NCBI GenBank assembly: GCA_003153195.1
Contig: PLXG01000033.1
Location: forward strand, 2,828-38,290
Source of the DNA: Myxococcales bacterium
GTDB lineage: Bacteria; Myxococcota_A; Polyangia; Palsa-1104
DNA: 35,463 bases
Reading direction: 5' to 3'
In this document: positions 25,620 through 34,923 of the stretch, piece after piece
Numbering within the stretch: position 1 is the stretch's first letter
How the letters are laid out: each line of letters begins with the position of its first letter
Notes under the pieces: generated by a model
The model's database searches: none
What the model was told of the DNA's origin: nothing
What the model saw: the letters and a program-made list of their open reading frames with translations, nothing else
Made by a program: the position numbers and the translations under genes

Positions 25620-25907
25620 ATGAGACGATTCTCTTTGATCTTAGGACTTGCGATTTCGAGTGTAGCTGCGATTCCCAGCGCGGCATTCGCCGGCATTGAC
25701 GCTCGCTCGAGTCGATTCGAAGCGCAAGTGCGCGCTCACTACGCGGCCCTCGGACGCAAGGTCGAATTGGTCACTGCACGCGCGGACGGATACGGAGCAG
25801 GCGCGAACGAGGTGGTCGGTTACGTCCGCGTGGCAAACCAACCCGAAATTCGCGAAGTGGCCGTGCGCGCAGATCGCGTGCGCGAGATTCGACGTCACTC
25901 GAATTAA
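25620..25907 (+). CDS. Small secreted protein, 95 aa
   Basis: The ATG at 25620 opens a classical signal peptide (MRRFSLILGLAISSVAAIPS, cleavage probably after AFA near residue 24). A longer GTG-started frame (25557) would bury the signal, so the short form is preferred. The mature 70 residues are helical and then mixed: SRFEAQVRAHYAALGRKVEL, VGYVRVANQPEIREVAVRA. The end is Arg/His-rich (REIRRHSN). No known family is recognised. It stands alone between the divergent 6S-like RNA and a convergent acetyltransferase gene 22 bases away. Confidence 0.62.
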   Translation: MRRFSLILGLAISSVAAIPSAAFAGIDARSSRFEAQVRAHYAALGRKVELVTARADGYGAGANEVVGYVRVANQPEIREVAVRADRVREIRRHSN

Positions 25908-25929
25908 TCAAATCGACGATCGAAGGGGT

Positions 25930-26481
25930 CTAGAGCTTCGTGGATTTGCGGTAGCGATACAGAACATGGCGACTGAGCGGATGTCCCGGCGGCACGCTGG
26001 GATGATCGAAGTCGTCAGCGGGATTGCGTGACATCCCGATGCGCTCCATCACCCGCCGCGATCGTTTGTTTTGCTCGCTGGTGAATGCGACGATCTCGGG
26101 AAAGCGCAGTCGGTCGATGCCCACGTCGCGCGCTGCGTAAGCCGCTTCGGTGGCGAAACCGGATCCCCAGTGAGCGCGGGCGAGCCGCCAGAAAAGCTCC
26201 ACGCACGGAGTGAAGTGTGCCTCGAATCGGCTATGAAAAATTCCCACCGCGCCCACGAATGCGTGAGTGTCGCGATGCTCCACTGCCCAAACGCCGTAGC
26301 CGAACTTTTCGAAGTGCGTGGCGATGCGCTCGAGCTGCACCACCGACTCTTCGCGCGTCATGGTTTTCGGATAGTGTGCCATCACTTCGGGATCGGCGTT
26401 CATGGCCACGAACGGCTCGAGGTCGCTGTCGCGAAATCGGCGCAGAATTAATCGCGGCGTAGTGAGCTCGTCGATGTGCAT
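25930..26481 (-). CDS. GNAT family N-acetyltransferase, RimJ/RimL-like
   Basis: This 183-residue protein starts MHIDELTTPRLILRRFRDSD, the standard N-terminus of the RimJ/RimL/SpeG-like branch (T.RL.LR.....D). The acetyl-CoA binding motif is at about residues 100-125 (ELFWRLARAHWGSGFATEAA, matching the Q/RxxGxG/A type with G-S-G-F-A). The NKRSRRVMERIGM segment also fits the family. It transfers an acetyl group from acetyl-CoA to an amine; the substrate is unknown. It lies 12 bases beyond nuoI on the same strand and so may be co-transcribed with the nuo genes, occupying the place where nuoJ would be expected. Confidence 0.9.
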   Translation of the reverse strand: MHIDELTTPRLILRRFRDSDLEPFVAMNADPEVMAHYPKTMTREESVVQLERIATHFEKFGYGVWAVEHRDTHAFVGAVGIFHSRFEAHFTPCVELFWRLARAHWGSGFATEAAYAARDVGIDRLRFPEIVAFTSEQNKRSRRVMERIGMSRNPADDFDHPSVPPGHPLSRHVLYRYRKSTKL

Positions 26482-26493
26482 TCTGAAGACTGA

Positions 26494-27084
26494 TTACGGA
26501 GTCTTGTTGGTGTCGCGCCAGGCGGGGACGCCGCCCTGAATCGCGGTCGAGTGCGGATCTTTGTCGTTGAGCGTGGCGTTCTTGAGCAGATCGATCTTGT
26601 TCAAGATGGCGTTGGCGCGATTCTCCGACGGGTGCGCGTGCGCTCCGGTGTCCATGCGAATGGCGTCACACGGGCAAGCCTCGACACAGAGGCCGCACAC
26701 GATGCAGCGCAGCTCATCGATTTCAAAAACTGCCGGACGCTTCTCGTTTCCGTTGCCGGTCTCTTCCGGAATGATGGTGATGCAGTGCGCCGGGCACGCG
26801 GTCGGGCAGCACATGCAAGCCACGCAACGAACCGCGCCGTCCTCGCGATGCATGAGGCGATGAAGGCCACGGTAACGTGGAGGATAGGGAAATTTCTCCT
26901 CGGGGTACTGTACCGTGACCGCTTCGGAACGCTCTCCGCCGGCGACGTTGTTGAAGAAGTGGCGCAGCGTCACGCCGAGACCCTTCACCACCGCCGGAAG
27001 CATCATACTCTGCTCGAACGAATTCTTACGCTGCAGCTTGAGGATGGTCGCCTTCGAAACGCGCTTCTTGAACACCGGCTCCAT
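26494..27084 (-). CDS. nuoI: NADH-quinone oxidoreductase subunit I
   Basis: This 196-residue peripheral-arm subunit of respiratory complex I carries clusters N6a and N6b. Both ferredoxin-type motifs are complete: C87-x2-C90-x2-C93-x3-C97-P and C127-x2-C130-x2-C133-x3-C137-P. The ATG at 27084 overlaps the nuoH stop (TAATG); the frame's earlier start (27102) lies inside nuoH and adds only MAGVEI. It relays electrons from the NADH module to NuoB. It is the last nuo gene here; the next gene is an acetyltransferase. Confidence 0.96.
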   Translation of the reverse strand: MEPVFKKRVSKATILKLQRKNSFEQSMMLPAVVKGLGVTLRHFFNNVAGGERSEAVTVQYPEEKFPYPPRYRGLHRLMHREDGAVRCVACMCCPTACPAHCITIIPEETGNGNEKRPAVFEIDELRCIVCGLCVEACPCDAIRMDTGAHAHPSENRANAILNKIDLLKNATLNDKDPHSTAIQGGVPAWRDTNKTP

Positions 27085-28313
27085 TATTTCGACTCCAGCC
27101 ACAGGACAACTGCCGCGGTGAGAACGATGTTGAAGAGCGACGCCGGCAGAAGCTGCTTCCAGCCGAGCCGCATGAGTTGATCGGGACGGAATCGGGGCAG
27201 CGTCCAGCGGATCATGAGCTGGAACCAGCAGAAGAACATGATCTTCATGCCCCAGAACGCGGTCTGAAGGAACAGCACCAGACCGTGCGCCATATTGTAG
27301 TTGCCGAAGATGTGGAATCCGTCGGCATAAAGTCCCGGCACCTGCCAGCCACCAAAGAAGATGGTGGTCATGATCGCGGCCAGGAAGATCACTTCCATGA
27401 ACTCAGCCAGGAAGAACACGCCGAAACGCATTCCGGAATACTCGACGAAGTAGCCGATGACCTCCGATTCACCCTCGGGAAGATCGAACGGTGTGCGCTT
27501 GGTTTCTGCGACCGCGGCGGTGAAAAACAGAATCGCGCCGAGCGGCTGGCTGACGATGCCCCAATGAATTGGGTTTGGACCTTGCGCGACCACGATGGCG
27601 CTCGGCTCGAGCGTTCCGAAGACGAGAAAGGCGCCCAAGATCGCCAACCCCATTGTCACTTCGTACGACATCATCTGCGACGAGGCGCGTAAGCCACCGA
27701 GCAGCGACCACTTGTTATAGGACGCCCAGCCGGCCAGCGTGGTGCCATAGACGGCAAGCGACGCGATGGCGAAGTAGAAGAGTAGACCGACGTCGAGTCG
27801 CGCGACTTGAAATGGAATCGTCTCGCCGCAGGCCGCAGTGTCGGTGACCACTTTGAACAACTGACCGGTGCAGGCGTCCGAACCAAACGGAATGATGGCG
27901 AAGGTGACCAGTACCGGTACGACGGCGAGCAGCGGCGCAATTGAGAAGAGGAACTTGTTCGCCTTGGCGGGAACGAAATCTTCTTTCATGATCATCTTCA
28001 CCGCATCGGCGATGAAGTGCGGAATGCCCCACATGGTGGCGCCCAAGATCGCAGCGCGGTTGGGACCGATGCGATCTTGCATCTTGGCCGACTGCTTGCG
28101 CTCCATCCAGGTCAGCAGCGATGCTATCGGCAAAACGATGCCGAGTAGAAGCAGCGCCATCTTGATGAGCGCGGTGAACCAAATCGACATCGCCCAGGTG
28201 CCCCAGCTGTGTGTGGCGATCCAGGGCAGACCAATGCCGAAGAGAAAAACCAACCCGGCCGACAGCGCCGAGAACGCGATCGCTGGAACCAAGAATAAGT
28301 AGAGGATTCCCAT
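27084..28313 (-). CDS. nuoH: NADH-quinone oxidoreductase subunit H
   Basis: This 409-residue polytopic membrane subunit anchors the peripheral arm and forms part of the quinone chamber of complex I. About eight or nine hydrophobic segments are visible. Family signatures include WMERKQSAKMQDRIGPNRAA, the acidic quinone-site loop AETKRTPFDLPEGESEVIGY near residues 275-295, and FWGMKIMFFCWFQLMIRWT at the end. An insertion with two cysteines lies between the third and fourth helices (SDACTGQLFKV...TAACGETIPF); it looks periplasmic and longer than in E. coli. It starts three bases after nuoG and overlaps nuoI by one base. Confidence 0.96.
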   Translation of the reverse strand: MGILYLFLVPAIAFSALSAGLVFLFGIGLPWIATHSWGTWAMSIWFTALIKMALLLLGIVLPIASLLTWMERKQSAKMQDRIGPNRAAILGATMWGIPHFIADAVKMIMKEDFVPAKANKFLFSIAPLLAVVPVLVTFAIIPFGSDACTGQLFKVVTDTAACGETIPFQVARLDVGLLFYFAIASLAVYGTTLAGWASYNKWSLLGGLRASSQMMSYEVTMGLAILGAFLVFGTLEPSAIVVAQGPNPIHWGIVSQPLGAILFFTAAVAETKRTPFDLPEGESEVIGYFVEYSGMRFGVFFLAEFMEVIFLAAIMTTIFFGGWQVPGLYADGFHIFGNYNMAHGLVLFLQTAFWGMKIMFFCWFQLMIRWTLPRFRPDQLMRLGWKQLLPASLFNIVLTAAVVLWLESK

Positions 28314-28316
28314 CTC

Positions 28317-29897
<1,581 letters not shown>

Positions 29898-29908
29898 TTG
29901 AAGTTCAC

Positions 29909-29983
29909 AGTCGACAGTTGACGGTCGACGGCTAAGAAGAGGGATTTCTTTTCACTGTCGACCGTAGACCGTCGACTGTCGAC
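29909..29983. repeat. Heptamer-built inverted repeat between nuoD and nuoG
   Basis: Arm 1 (29909-29931) is three AGTCGAC-like heptamers (AGTCGAC AGTTGAC GGTCGAC). Arm 2 (29962-29983) is CCGTAGACCGTCGACTGTC followed by GAC. The arms pair over 22 positions with two mismatches and a roughly 30-base loop. In RNA this gives a strong hairpin between two operon genes, which could stabilise or attenuate the transcript. Confidence 0.8.
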
Positions 29984-29987
29984 GATC

Positions 29988-31238
29988 TTAACGATCACAT
30001 TCGCCTCCGATCATGTTCAGCATTCCGAACGTCGGGACGATGTCGGCCAGGTTTCGATCTTTGATCATGGTGGACAGCGCCTGAACGATGGTGAAGCAGG
30101 GCGGTCGCACGCGACATTTGTAGGGACGGCCGGTTCCGTCGGACACGATGTAGAATCCGAGCTCGCCGTTTCCGCCTTCGGTATAGGAGTAGACTTCACC
30201 CGGCGGAACCTTGATGCCGTCGACGATGATCTTGAAGTGCGAGATCATTCCTTCGATGGTGTTGTAGACCTCTTTTTTCGGCGGCAAGATGATGCGCGGA
30301 TCGTCGATGACCACCGGGCCCGGCGGAATTTGCTGCAGCGCCTGCTGGAGAATCTTCATCGACTGGCGAATCTCCGCCATCCGCACGCTGAAGCGCACGA
30401 AGTTGTCGCCCTTTTCTCCGATGGGAACTTCCCATTCGAAGCGGTCGTAAACCAGATAGGGATGATCTTTGCGGACATCGTAGGGCACGCCGGTCGAGCG
30501 CAAGGTCGGGCCGGTCCATCCGTAGGCCAGCGCCTGCTCGGCGGTGAACGTGCCGACATCGTCCATACGATCGCGGAAGATTCGGTTTTCGAGCAGCTCG
30601 GCTTCGATGTCCTTAATCGCCTGTTCGATCTTCGGATAGAGCGCGAGCAGCTTCTCGCCGAAGTTCGGCGTGAGATCGTAGGCGACGCCGCCGACGCGAA
30701 CATACGAATGGGTGAGGCGCGCGCCCGACAGCTCTTCGAGCAACTCCCAAAGCCACTCGCGCGCTTTGATCGCCCAGAAGAAAATGGTCATCGCCCCCAG
30801 CTCCATCGCCGATGCGGCGTTGCAAGTCAGGTGATCGGTGATGCGCGAAATCTCGCCGACGATGACGCGGATGTATTGTGCGCGCTCGGGCACCTTTTCG
30901 ACGATGCCAAGCAGCTTCTCGACCGCCAGCGCATAGCCGACGTTGTTGAGCATCGGCGAGACGTAGTTTAGTCGATCGGTGTAGGGAAAAACTTGAGTGT
31001 AAGTGGCGTGCTCCGCCTCTTTTTCGAAGCAGCGGTGAAGATAGCCGACTTGCACGTCTGCATTCCTGACGGTTTCCCCTTCGATAGTGAGCACAATGCG
31101 AACGGTACCGTGCGTAGCCGGATGCGACGGGCCCATATTGATGGTCATCGGCTCGGTCGGAAGCTCGTCGGCTTCGTCGTCGCGCACGTAATCCTCGAGG
31201 TCTTTCACCCCAAGGATCATTGTTTTTTGATTAACCAT
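29988..31238 (-). CDS. nuoD: NADH-quinone oxidoreductase subunit D
   Basis: This 416-residue 49-kDa-type subunit forms the quinone pocket with NuoB. Signatures include NMGPSHPATHGTVRI (quinone-binding His), DVQVGYLHRCFEKEAEH, and the closing PSFGMLNMIGGECDR-like end (here PTFGMLNMIGGECDR). A short N-terminal extension precedes it (MVNQKTMILGVKDLEDYVRD). NuoC is separate here, not fused to NuoD. It starts 92 bases after nuoC, a gap that also contains heptamer repeats. Confidence 0.97.
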   Translation of the reverse strand: MVNQKTMILGVKDLEDYVRDDEADELPTEPMTINMGPSHPATHGTVRIVLTIEGETVRNADVQVGYLHRCFEKEAEHATYTQVFPYTDRLNYVSPMLNNVGYALAVEKLLGIVEKVPERAQYIRVIVGEISRITDHLTCNAASAMELGAMTIFFWAIKAREWLWELLEELSGARLTHSYVRVGGVAYDLTPNFGEKLLALYPKIEQAIKDIEAELLENRIFRDRMDDVGTFTAEQALAYGWTGPTLRSTGVPYDVRKDHPYLVYDRFEWEVPIGEKGDNFVRFSVRMAEIRQSMKILQQALQQIPPGPVVIDDPRIILPPKKEVYNTIEGMISHFKIIVDGIKVPPGEVYSYTEGGNGELGFYIVSDGTGRPYKCRVRPPCFTIVQALSTMIKDRNLADIVPTFGMLNMIGGECDR

Positions 31239-31242
31239 TCTT

Positions 31243-31329
31243 TAGTCCACAGTCCATAGTTGACGGTCTACAGTTTTCGAGAATCAGAAGCATTTCACCG
31301 TCGACCGTTGACCGTCGACTGTCGACCCG
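31243..31329. repeat. Heptamer-built imperfect inverted repeat between nuoC and nuoD
   Basis: Arm 1 (31243-31274) reads TAGTCCAC AGTCCAT AGTTGAC GGTCTAC. Arm 2 (31298-31325) reads CCGTCGAC CGTTGAC CGTCGAC TGTCGAC. About three quarters of the positions are complementary between arms. It is the same element as in the nuoD-nuoG gap but more diverged, indicating that a 7-base unit of form (N)GT(C/T)(G/A/C)AC was amplified twice here. Confidence 0.72.
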
Positions 31330-31330
31330 C

Positions 31331-31825
31331 TCAGTACTCATTGATCTCTCGACGAACCAGCGGTTGTCGTTTCTCTTTGGGATAGTCCTTGCGCAGCGGG
31401 TGCCCCTTGAACTGTTCGTACATGAGGATGCGGCGCAGGTCGGGGTGTCCGACAAAATTGATTCCGTACAGATCGTACACTTCGCGCTCGAGCCAGTTGG
31501 CGCCGACCCAAAGCGGAACGATGGTGTCGATGTTCGGATTGGTTCCGTCGATGGGATCTTCCAGCGGCGCTTTCACGCGCAGACGATCGCCGTGCGCCAT
31601 CGAGCGCAGGTGATAGACCATCTCGAAACGCGGCTCGCGCCCGAGATAATCGGTGCAGGTGACGTCGACCAGAAAGTCGAGCTCGACCTCGCTGCGCAAT
31701 TTCGAAAGCACTTCGACGATTCGCGTGGCGTCGACGACGATGGTCTCATCGCCGCGATACGAATGCGACCCGGTGACCGCATCACCGAGCGTCTCTTTAG
31801 CGCGTTCCAGCGCTCTAACCGACAT
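31331..31825 (-). CDS. nuoC: NADH-quinone oxidoreductase subunit C
   Basis: This 164-residue 30-kDa-type subunit of the complex I peripheral arm carries the family signature ANWLEREVYDLYGINFVGHP at about residues 113-132, then LRRILMYEQFKGHPLRKDYP. It starts at ATG 31825; a TTG two codons earlier is also possible. The GAGGG that serves as ribosome site is the last unit of a TCGAGGG heptamer array (31833-31860). The protein is independent of NuoD, as in the ancestral arrangement. Confidence 0.94.
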   Translation of the reverse strand: MSVRALERAKETLGDAVTGSHSYRGDETIVVDATRIVEVLSKLRSEVELDFLVDVTCTDYLGREPRFEMVYHLRSMAHGDRLRVKAPLEDPIDGTNPNIDTIVPLWVGANWLEREVYDLYGINFVGHPDLRRILMYEQFKGHPLRKDYPKEKRQPLVRREINEY

Positions 31826-31832
31826 CTGCAAA

Positions 31833-31860
31833 CCCTCGACCCTCGACCCTCAGCCCTCGA
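31833..31860. repeat. Four heptamers (CCCTCGA) in the nuoB-nuoC gap
   Basis: On the plus strand CCCTCGA is repeated at 31833, 31840 and 31854, with a variant CCCTCAG at 31847. On the coding (minus) strand these read TCGAGGG, so each copy presents a GAGGG Shine-Dalgarno-like core; the copy closest to nuoC lies about seven bases before its ATG. Confidence 0.85.
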
Positions 31861-31861
31861 C

Positions 31862-32380
31862 TCACGTGATCACCTTGAGCTTGCCCGGCGCAATCAGCGC
31901 GTCGTGCTCACGCTTTTCGCGCAGCTGCACGAATCCGCGGCCTTCTTGGATCTTGTTCTGCAGCATGATAAGTCCGTCGAGAACTTGCTCGGGACGAGGT
32001 GGACAGCCGGGAATGTAGACGTCGATCGGAATGCACTGATCGGCGCCCGGCATGGTCGAGTAATTTTGATAGAAGCCGCCGGTCGACGCGCAGACGCCGA
32101 AGGCCATGGTCCACTTCGGTTCGCACATCTGCTCGTAAACGCGGCGAAGAACCGGACCTTGTCGTTCGGTGATGGTACCAACCACGACCAGTAGATCGGC
32201 CTGGCGCGGCGAGAAGCGCGGAAACTCGGCGCCGAATCGGGCCACATCGTACTTCGGACCCCAAAGCGCCATGAACTCCATGCCGCAGCAGGCAGTCACG
32301 AACGGATATTGAAAGAGCGAATACTTACGTGCCCAATTGACCGCGTCGGCGAGACGCGACGTATAGAATTCTAACCCCAT
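31862..32380 (-). CDS. nuoB: NADH-quinone oxidoreductase subunit B
   Basis: This 172-residue PSST-type subunit carries cluster N2, the final electron donor to quinone. The tandem cysteines (FVTACCGME), the lone cysteine in [10 protein letters not shown] and the IPGCPPRPE cysteine are all in place. It overlaps the end of nuoA by ten bases and is followed by the TCGAGGG array before nuoC. Confidence 0.97.
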   Translation of the reverse strand: MGLEFYTSRLADAVNWARKYSLFQYPFVTACCGMEFMALWGPKYDVARFGAEFPRFSPRQADLLVVVGTITERQGPVLRRVYEQMCEPKWTMAFGVCASTGGFYQNYSTMPGADQCIPIDVYIPGCPPRPEQVLDGLIMLQNKIQEGRGFVQLREKREHDALIAPGKLKVIT

Positions 32381-32775
32381 CCGATGGCCTTTTTTCGCCA
32401 GACATAGGCGAGTGCGACTAGGAGGACCGAGAGAAATACGAGCATTTCAGTGAACCCGAAGAAGGTGATTCCGCCCGAACATCCGGCCAGCGCCGTGTAG
32501 GTGCCGGCGCACGAGAGCTTCCGATACAAAACCGCCCACGGATAGAGGAACGCGGTCTCGATGTCGAACACCAAAAAGAGGATCGCGACCTGGTAAAATT
32601 TGACCGAAAAGCGCACGCGCGGCGAGCCGATCGGCTCCGAGCCACATTCGAACGGCGCCAGCTTCTCCGCAGTCTCATGTTTGGGGCCCATGAAGATGGC
32701 GAAACCCATGAACATGAGGCCGATGAGCACGCCCAATAAAAGCGCGATCAAAACGGGTGTGTAGGTAACCGCCAT
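32371..32775 (-). CDS. nuoA: NADH-quinone oxidoreductase subunit A
   Basis: This 134-residue membrane subunit has three hydrophobic segments (about residues 8-32, 60-85, 103-125). The conserved stretches [20 protein letters not shown] and [16 protein letters not shown] are typical of NuoA. A short extra loop with two cysteines ([18 protein letters not shown]) lies between helices 2 and 3. It is the first gene of this nuo cluster; nothing upstream on the minus strand appears to belong to it. Confidence 0.95.
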   Translation of the reverse strand: MAVTYTPVLIALLLGVLIGLMFMGFAIFMGPKHETAEKLAPFECGSEPIGSPRVRFSVKFYQVAILFLVFDIETAFLYPWAVLYRKLSCAGTYTALAGCSGGITFFGFTEMLVFLSVLLVALAYVWRKKAIGWG

Positions 32776-33386
32776 GAGCCCTCTCGAGTTGCGCGGAAGT
32801 ATAGGGAGGGGAGCGCGGTTATGTCAACGAAGAGATAGGCAAATTTCTATCCCCGCCCAGGCCTGCGAGGGGGCCTGTTTTTGAGCAGCCACACGGTCGG
32901 TTTAGTGTGCAAGACCGGCGCGTGCGAAAGGCCGCCCGTGAGCTCGAGAACAATCTCGAAATAGAGCGGGTGCTCGACGATTCCATCAGACGAATAGGGA
33001 TCGCGAAAATCGGCCGGCAGCTTTTCGCCACGCTGCCGCGCGTGGTGGGCGTAATTGCCACGGCCTTTTTATTGATGATGCTTCGGGACGCTGGCGCTTC
33101 GAACGGCCTCGGGGACGCGCAAAGCGCCGTTTGAGATCCGGATTCGGATCCGGATCCAGAAAAAAAACCGGCGAAGAACGTCGAAGGCAGCGGGGCAAAT
33201 CTGTGGGCAGGGACGCTCGAAATTACTTTCGAAAGCTGCGCGAAACCTGTCCCGACGCTGTCCATAGATTTAGAGCTGTGCTTAGTTGTGCTCGTCCCCG
33301 AGGCCGTTTCGCACCGCCGCCCCGAAACATCACGACAATTTCCGGCAACTGGCCACCCGCCTGCATCTGTTCTATAACCACCCCGT
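32776..33386. other. 611-base intergenic region between nuoA and the DUF155 gene
   Basis: This divergent region holds no confident gene. A 75-codon plus frame at 32907-33134 (GTG start) has gene-like codons early and a hydrophobic stretch (LPRVVGVIATAFLLMML), so a small membrane protein is possible; I give it little weight. Four GATCCG-type hexamers run from 33135 to 33158, followed by a run of eight A. A long minus-strand open frame here is Ser/Arg-rich and looks like a GC artefact. Promoters for nuoA and the DUF155 gene must lie here, but none is convincing. Confidence 0.5.
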
Positions 33387-34214
33387 ATGGCAGCGCTTCC
33401 CATCCAGCCTTTCAGCGCACCGGCGGTCTCGGTGCAAGCGTATGGATTTGCGGCGACCTTCAATCTGAAAGAGCTGCTCTCGTGCTTCAAAGAGGTCGAT
33501 GCGCGGGTGGAAAAAGATCGACTGCTGGCTAACTTCGGCCCCGGTCGGTTTGCGCTGGCGTACGACTTCGGCGCGATTGTGTTCATTGGTACCGAGCCGG
33601 CGGAAAAGCAGGCGGTGCTCGATCGGCTCATCACGCGCTTTCATGAATCGCATCTGCCGCTCGAAGAATCGTTTCTGATCGAAGCCCACTCCACCGGACA
33701 GACCGAAGTTCGTTTCGATCGCGTCATGGTTCCGGAGGTCACGCTGCCGGTCGTCGAGATCGTTGGCGAAATGCTGGCGCAGTCGGTGTCGATGGACTAC
33801 TACGCGTCCGACGTGCTCGAGCTCGAAGGCGAGACCGATCGGATTACCGAAGAGCTGATTCAAAAAGGTCGCGTACCCCGTGACACGCGCGCGCTGGTCA
33901 AGTTCATCGGCCAATGTATCGCCACCCGCAACGATGTCATCTCGACGCTGGCTCTCTTCGACAAACCCGATGCGGCTTGGGAAAACGAGCAGCTCGACCG
34001 ACTTTGGAACGGTCTCTACAAAATGCTCGAGCTCGACGATCGCTATCGCGCGCTCGAGGCGAAGCTGCGTATCTTTCAGGACAACATGGAAGTGCTGGTC
34101 GATCTCACGCGCCAAGGACAGACCCTGCGTCTCGAAGTGGCAGTGGTGGTTTTGATTGTGTTTGAAATCGCGGTGATGATGTGGCAGCTCCTATTTCAAG
34201 GACGGCATGGCTGA
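33387..34214 (+). CDS. DUF155 (RMND1/RMD1/SIF3-like) membrane protein
   Basis: This 275-residue protein matches the DUF155 family (bacterial relatives of mitochondrial RMND1). It has an N-terminal domain with LANFGPGRFALAYDFGAIVF, then LPLEESFLIEAHSTGQTEVR. A helical C-terminal part follows (WENEQLDRLWNGLYKMLELD, RYRALEAKLRIFQDNMEVLV). One membrane segment sits near the end (VAVVVLIVFEIAVMMWQLLF, about 247-267). Known: eukaryotic members act in mitochondrial translation and organisation; the bacterial role is unknown. The gene overlaps the following glycosyltransferase start by eight bases. No clear Shine-Dalgarno is seen. Confidence 0.85.
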   Translation: MAALPIQPFSAPAVSVQAYGFAATFNLKELLSCFKEVDARVEKDRLLANFGPGRFALAYDFGAIVFIGTEPAEKQAVLDRLITRFHESHLPLEESFLIEAHSTGQTEVRFDRVMVPEVTLPVVEIVGEMLAQSVSMDYYASDVLELEGETDRITEELIQKGRVPRDTRALVKFIGQCIATRNDVISTLALFDKPDAAWENEQLDRLWNGLYKMLELDDRYRALEAKLRIFQDNMEVLVDLTRQGQTLRLEVAVVVLIVFEIAVMMWQLLFQGRHG

Positions 34215-34923
34215 GTCGAAACCTCAACCGATTATCGATCTGGTCATTCCGGCGCTGAACGCGCAGGCGACCTTGCCGCTGGTGCTCGACGCGATTCCTC
34301 GCTCGCTGGCGCGCGACATTTATGTAGTAGACTGCGGATCGACCGACGCCACCAGCGAACGTGCGATACGCGGCGGCGCCAAGCTCCTGTCACAATCGGA
34401 GCGGGGATACGGCGCGGCCTGTCAGCGCGGACTTCGCCATCTGACCTCTCTGGAGAAGCCGCCTGAGATCGTGGTTTTTCTCGACGCAGACTACGCTGAC
34501 GATCCGGCTGACCTGCCCGCACTTCTCGAACCGATCCGCGCCAACAACGCCGATCTGGTCATTGGATCGCGTGCGCTCGGTCGACGTCAGCCGGGCTCGA
34601 TTCGTCTGCCCGAGCGCGTGGGAAATCATCTGGCGGTGTCACTCATTCGCGTGATCTACGGTCAGTGCTACACCGACCTCGGACACTTTCGCGCCATTCG
34701 ACTTCCCGCGCTGGTCGCGCTCGGAATGAACGACACCGGCGACGGCTGGTCGGTGGAGATGCAGGTCAAAGCGGCGAAGATGGGTCTGCGCATCGCCGAG
34801 GTTCCGGTGAGCTATCGTCATTCGGGCGCGAGCAGGAAGAAAATCTCGCAGCGCATGAAAGGCGGCGCCTTCGCTAGCTACAGAGTTCTCTTCACCATCT
34901 TCAGGCACGCGACCGCACGATGA
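34207..34923 (+). CDS. Family 2 glycosyltransferase, polyprenyl-phosphate-sugar synthase-like
   Basis: This 238-residue enzyme has a single GT-A fold: LVIPALNAQATLPLVLDAIP, then VVDCGSTDAT (sugar-nucleotide site), FLDADYADDP (DxD metal motif) and VIGSRALGRRQPGS. The last is typical of dolichol- or undecaprenyl-phosphate sugar synthases (DPM1-like). It ends in a basic amphipathic tail (YRHSGASRKKISQRMKGG) without membrane segments. It probably charges a lipid carrier at the inner membrane with a hexose for glycosylation; the acceptor is inferred. Both flanking genes overlap it (ATGGCTGA at the start, ATGA at the end). Confidence 0.88.
   Translation: MAESKPQPIIDLVIPALNAQATLPLVLDAIPRSLARDIYVVDCGSTDATSERAIRGGAKLLSQSERGYGAACQRGLRHLTSLEKPPEIVVFLDADYADDPADLPALLEPIRANNADLVIGSRALGRRQPGSIRLPERVGNHLAVSLIRVIYGQCYTDLGHFRAIRLPALVALGMNDTGDGWSVEMQVKAAKMGLRIAEVPVSYRHSGASRKKISQRMKGGAFASYRVLFTIFRHATAR

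Noticed and set aside
30237-30971. Plus-strand open frame inside nuoD
   Set aside because: Shadow of a highly conserved nuoD reading frame.
33135-33158. GATCCG hexamer run as a CRISPR or recombination site
   Set aside because: Only four short adjacent units without spacers; simple slippage is enough to explain it.
32819-33634. 271-codon minus-strand open frame upstream of and overlapping the DUF155 gene
   Set aside because: Ser/Arg-rich low-information sequence that overlaps the start of a conserved gene on the other strand; no signal peptide or family resemblance.
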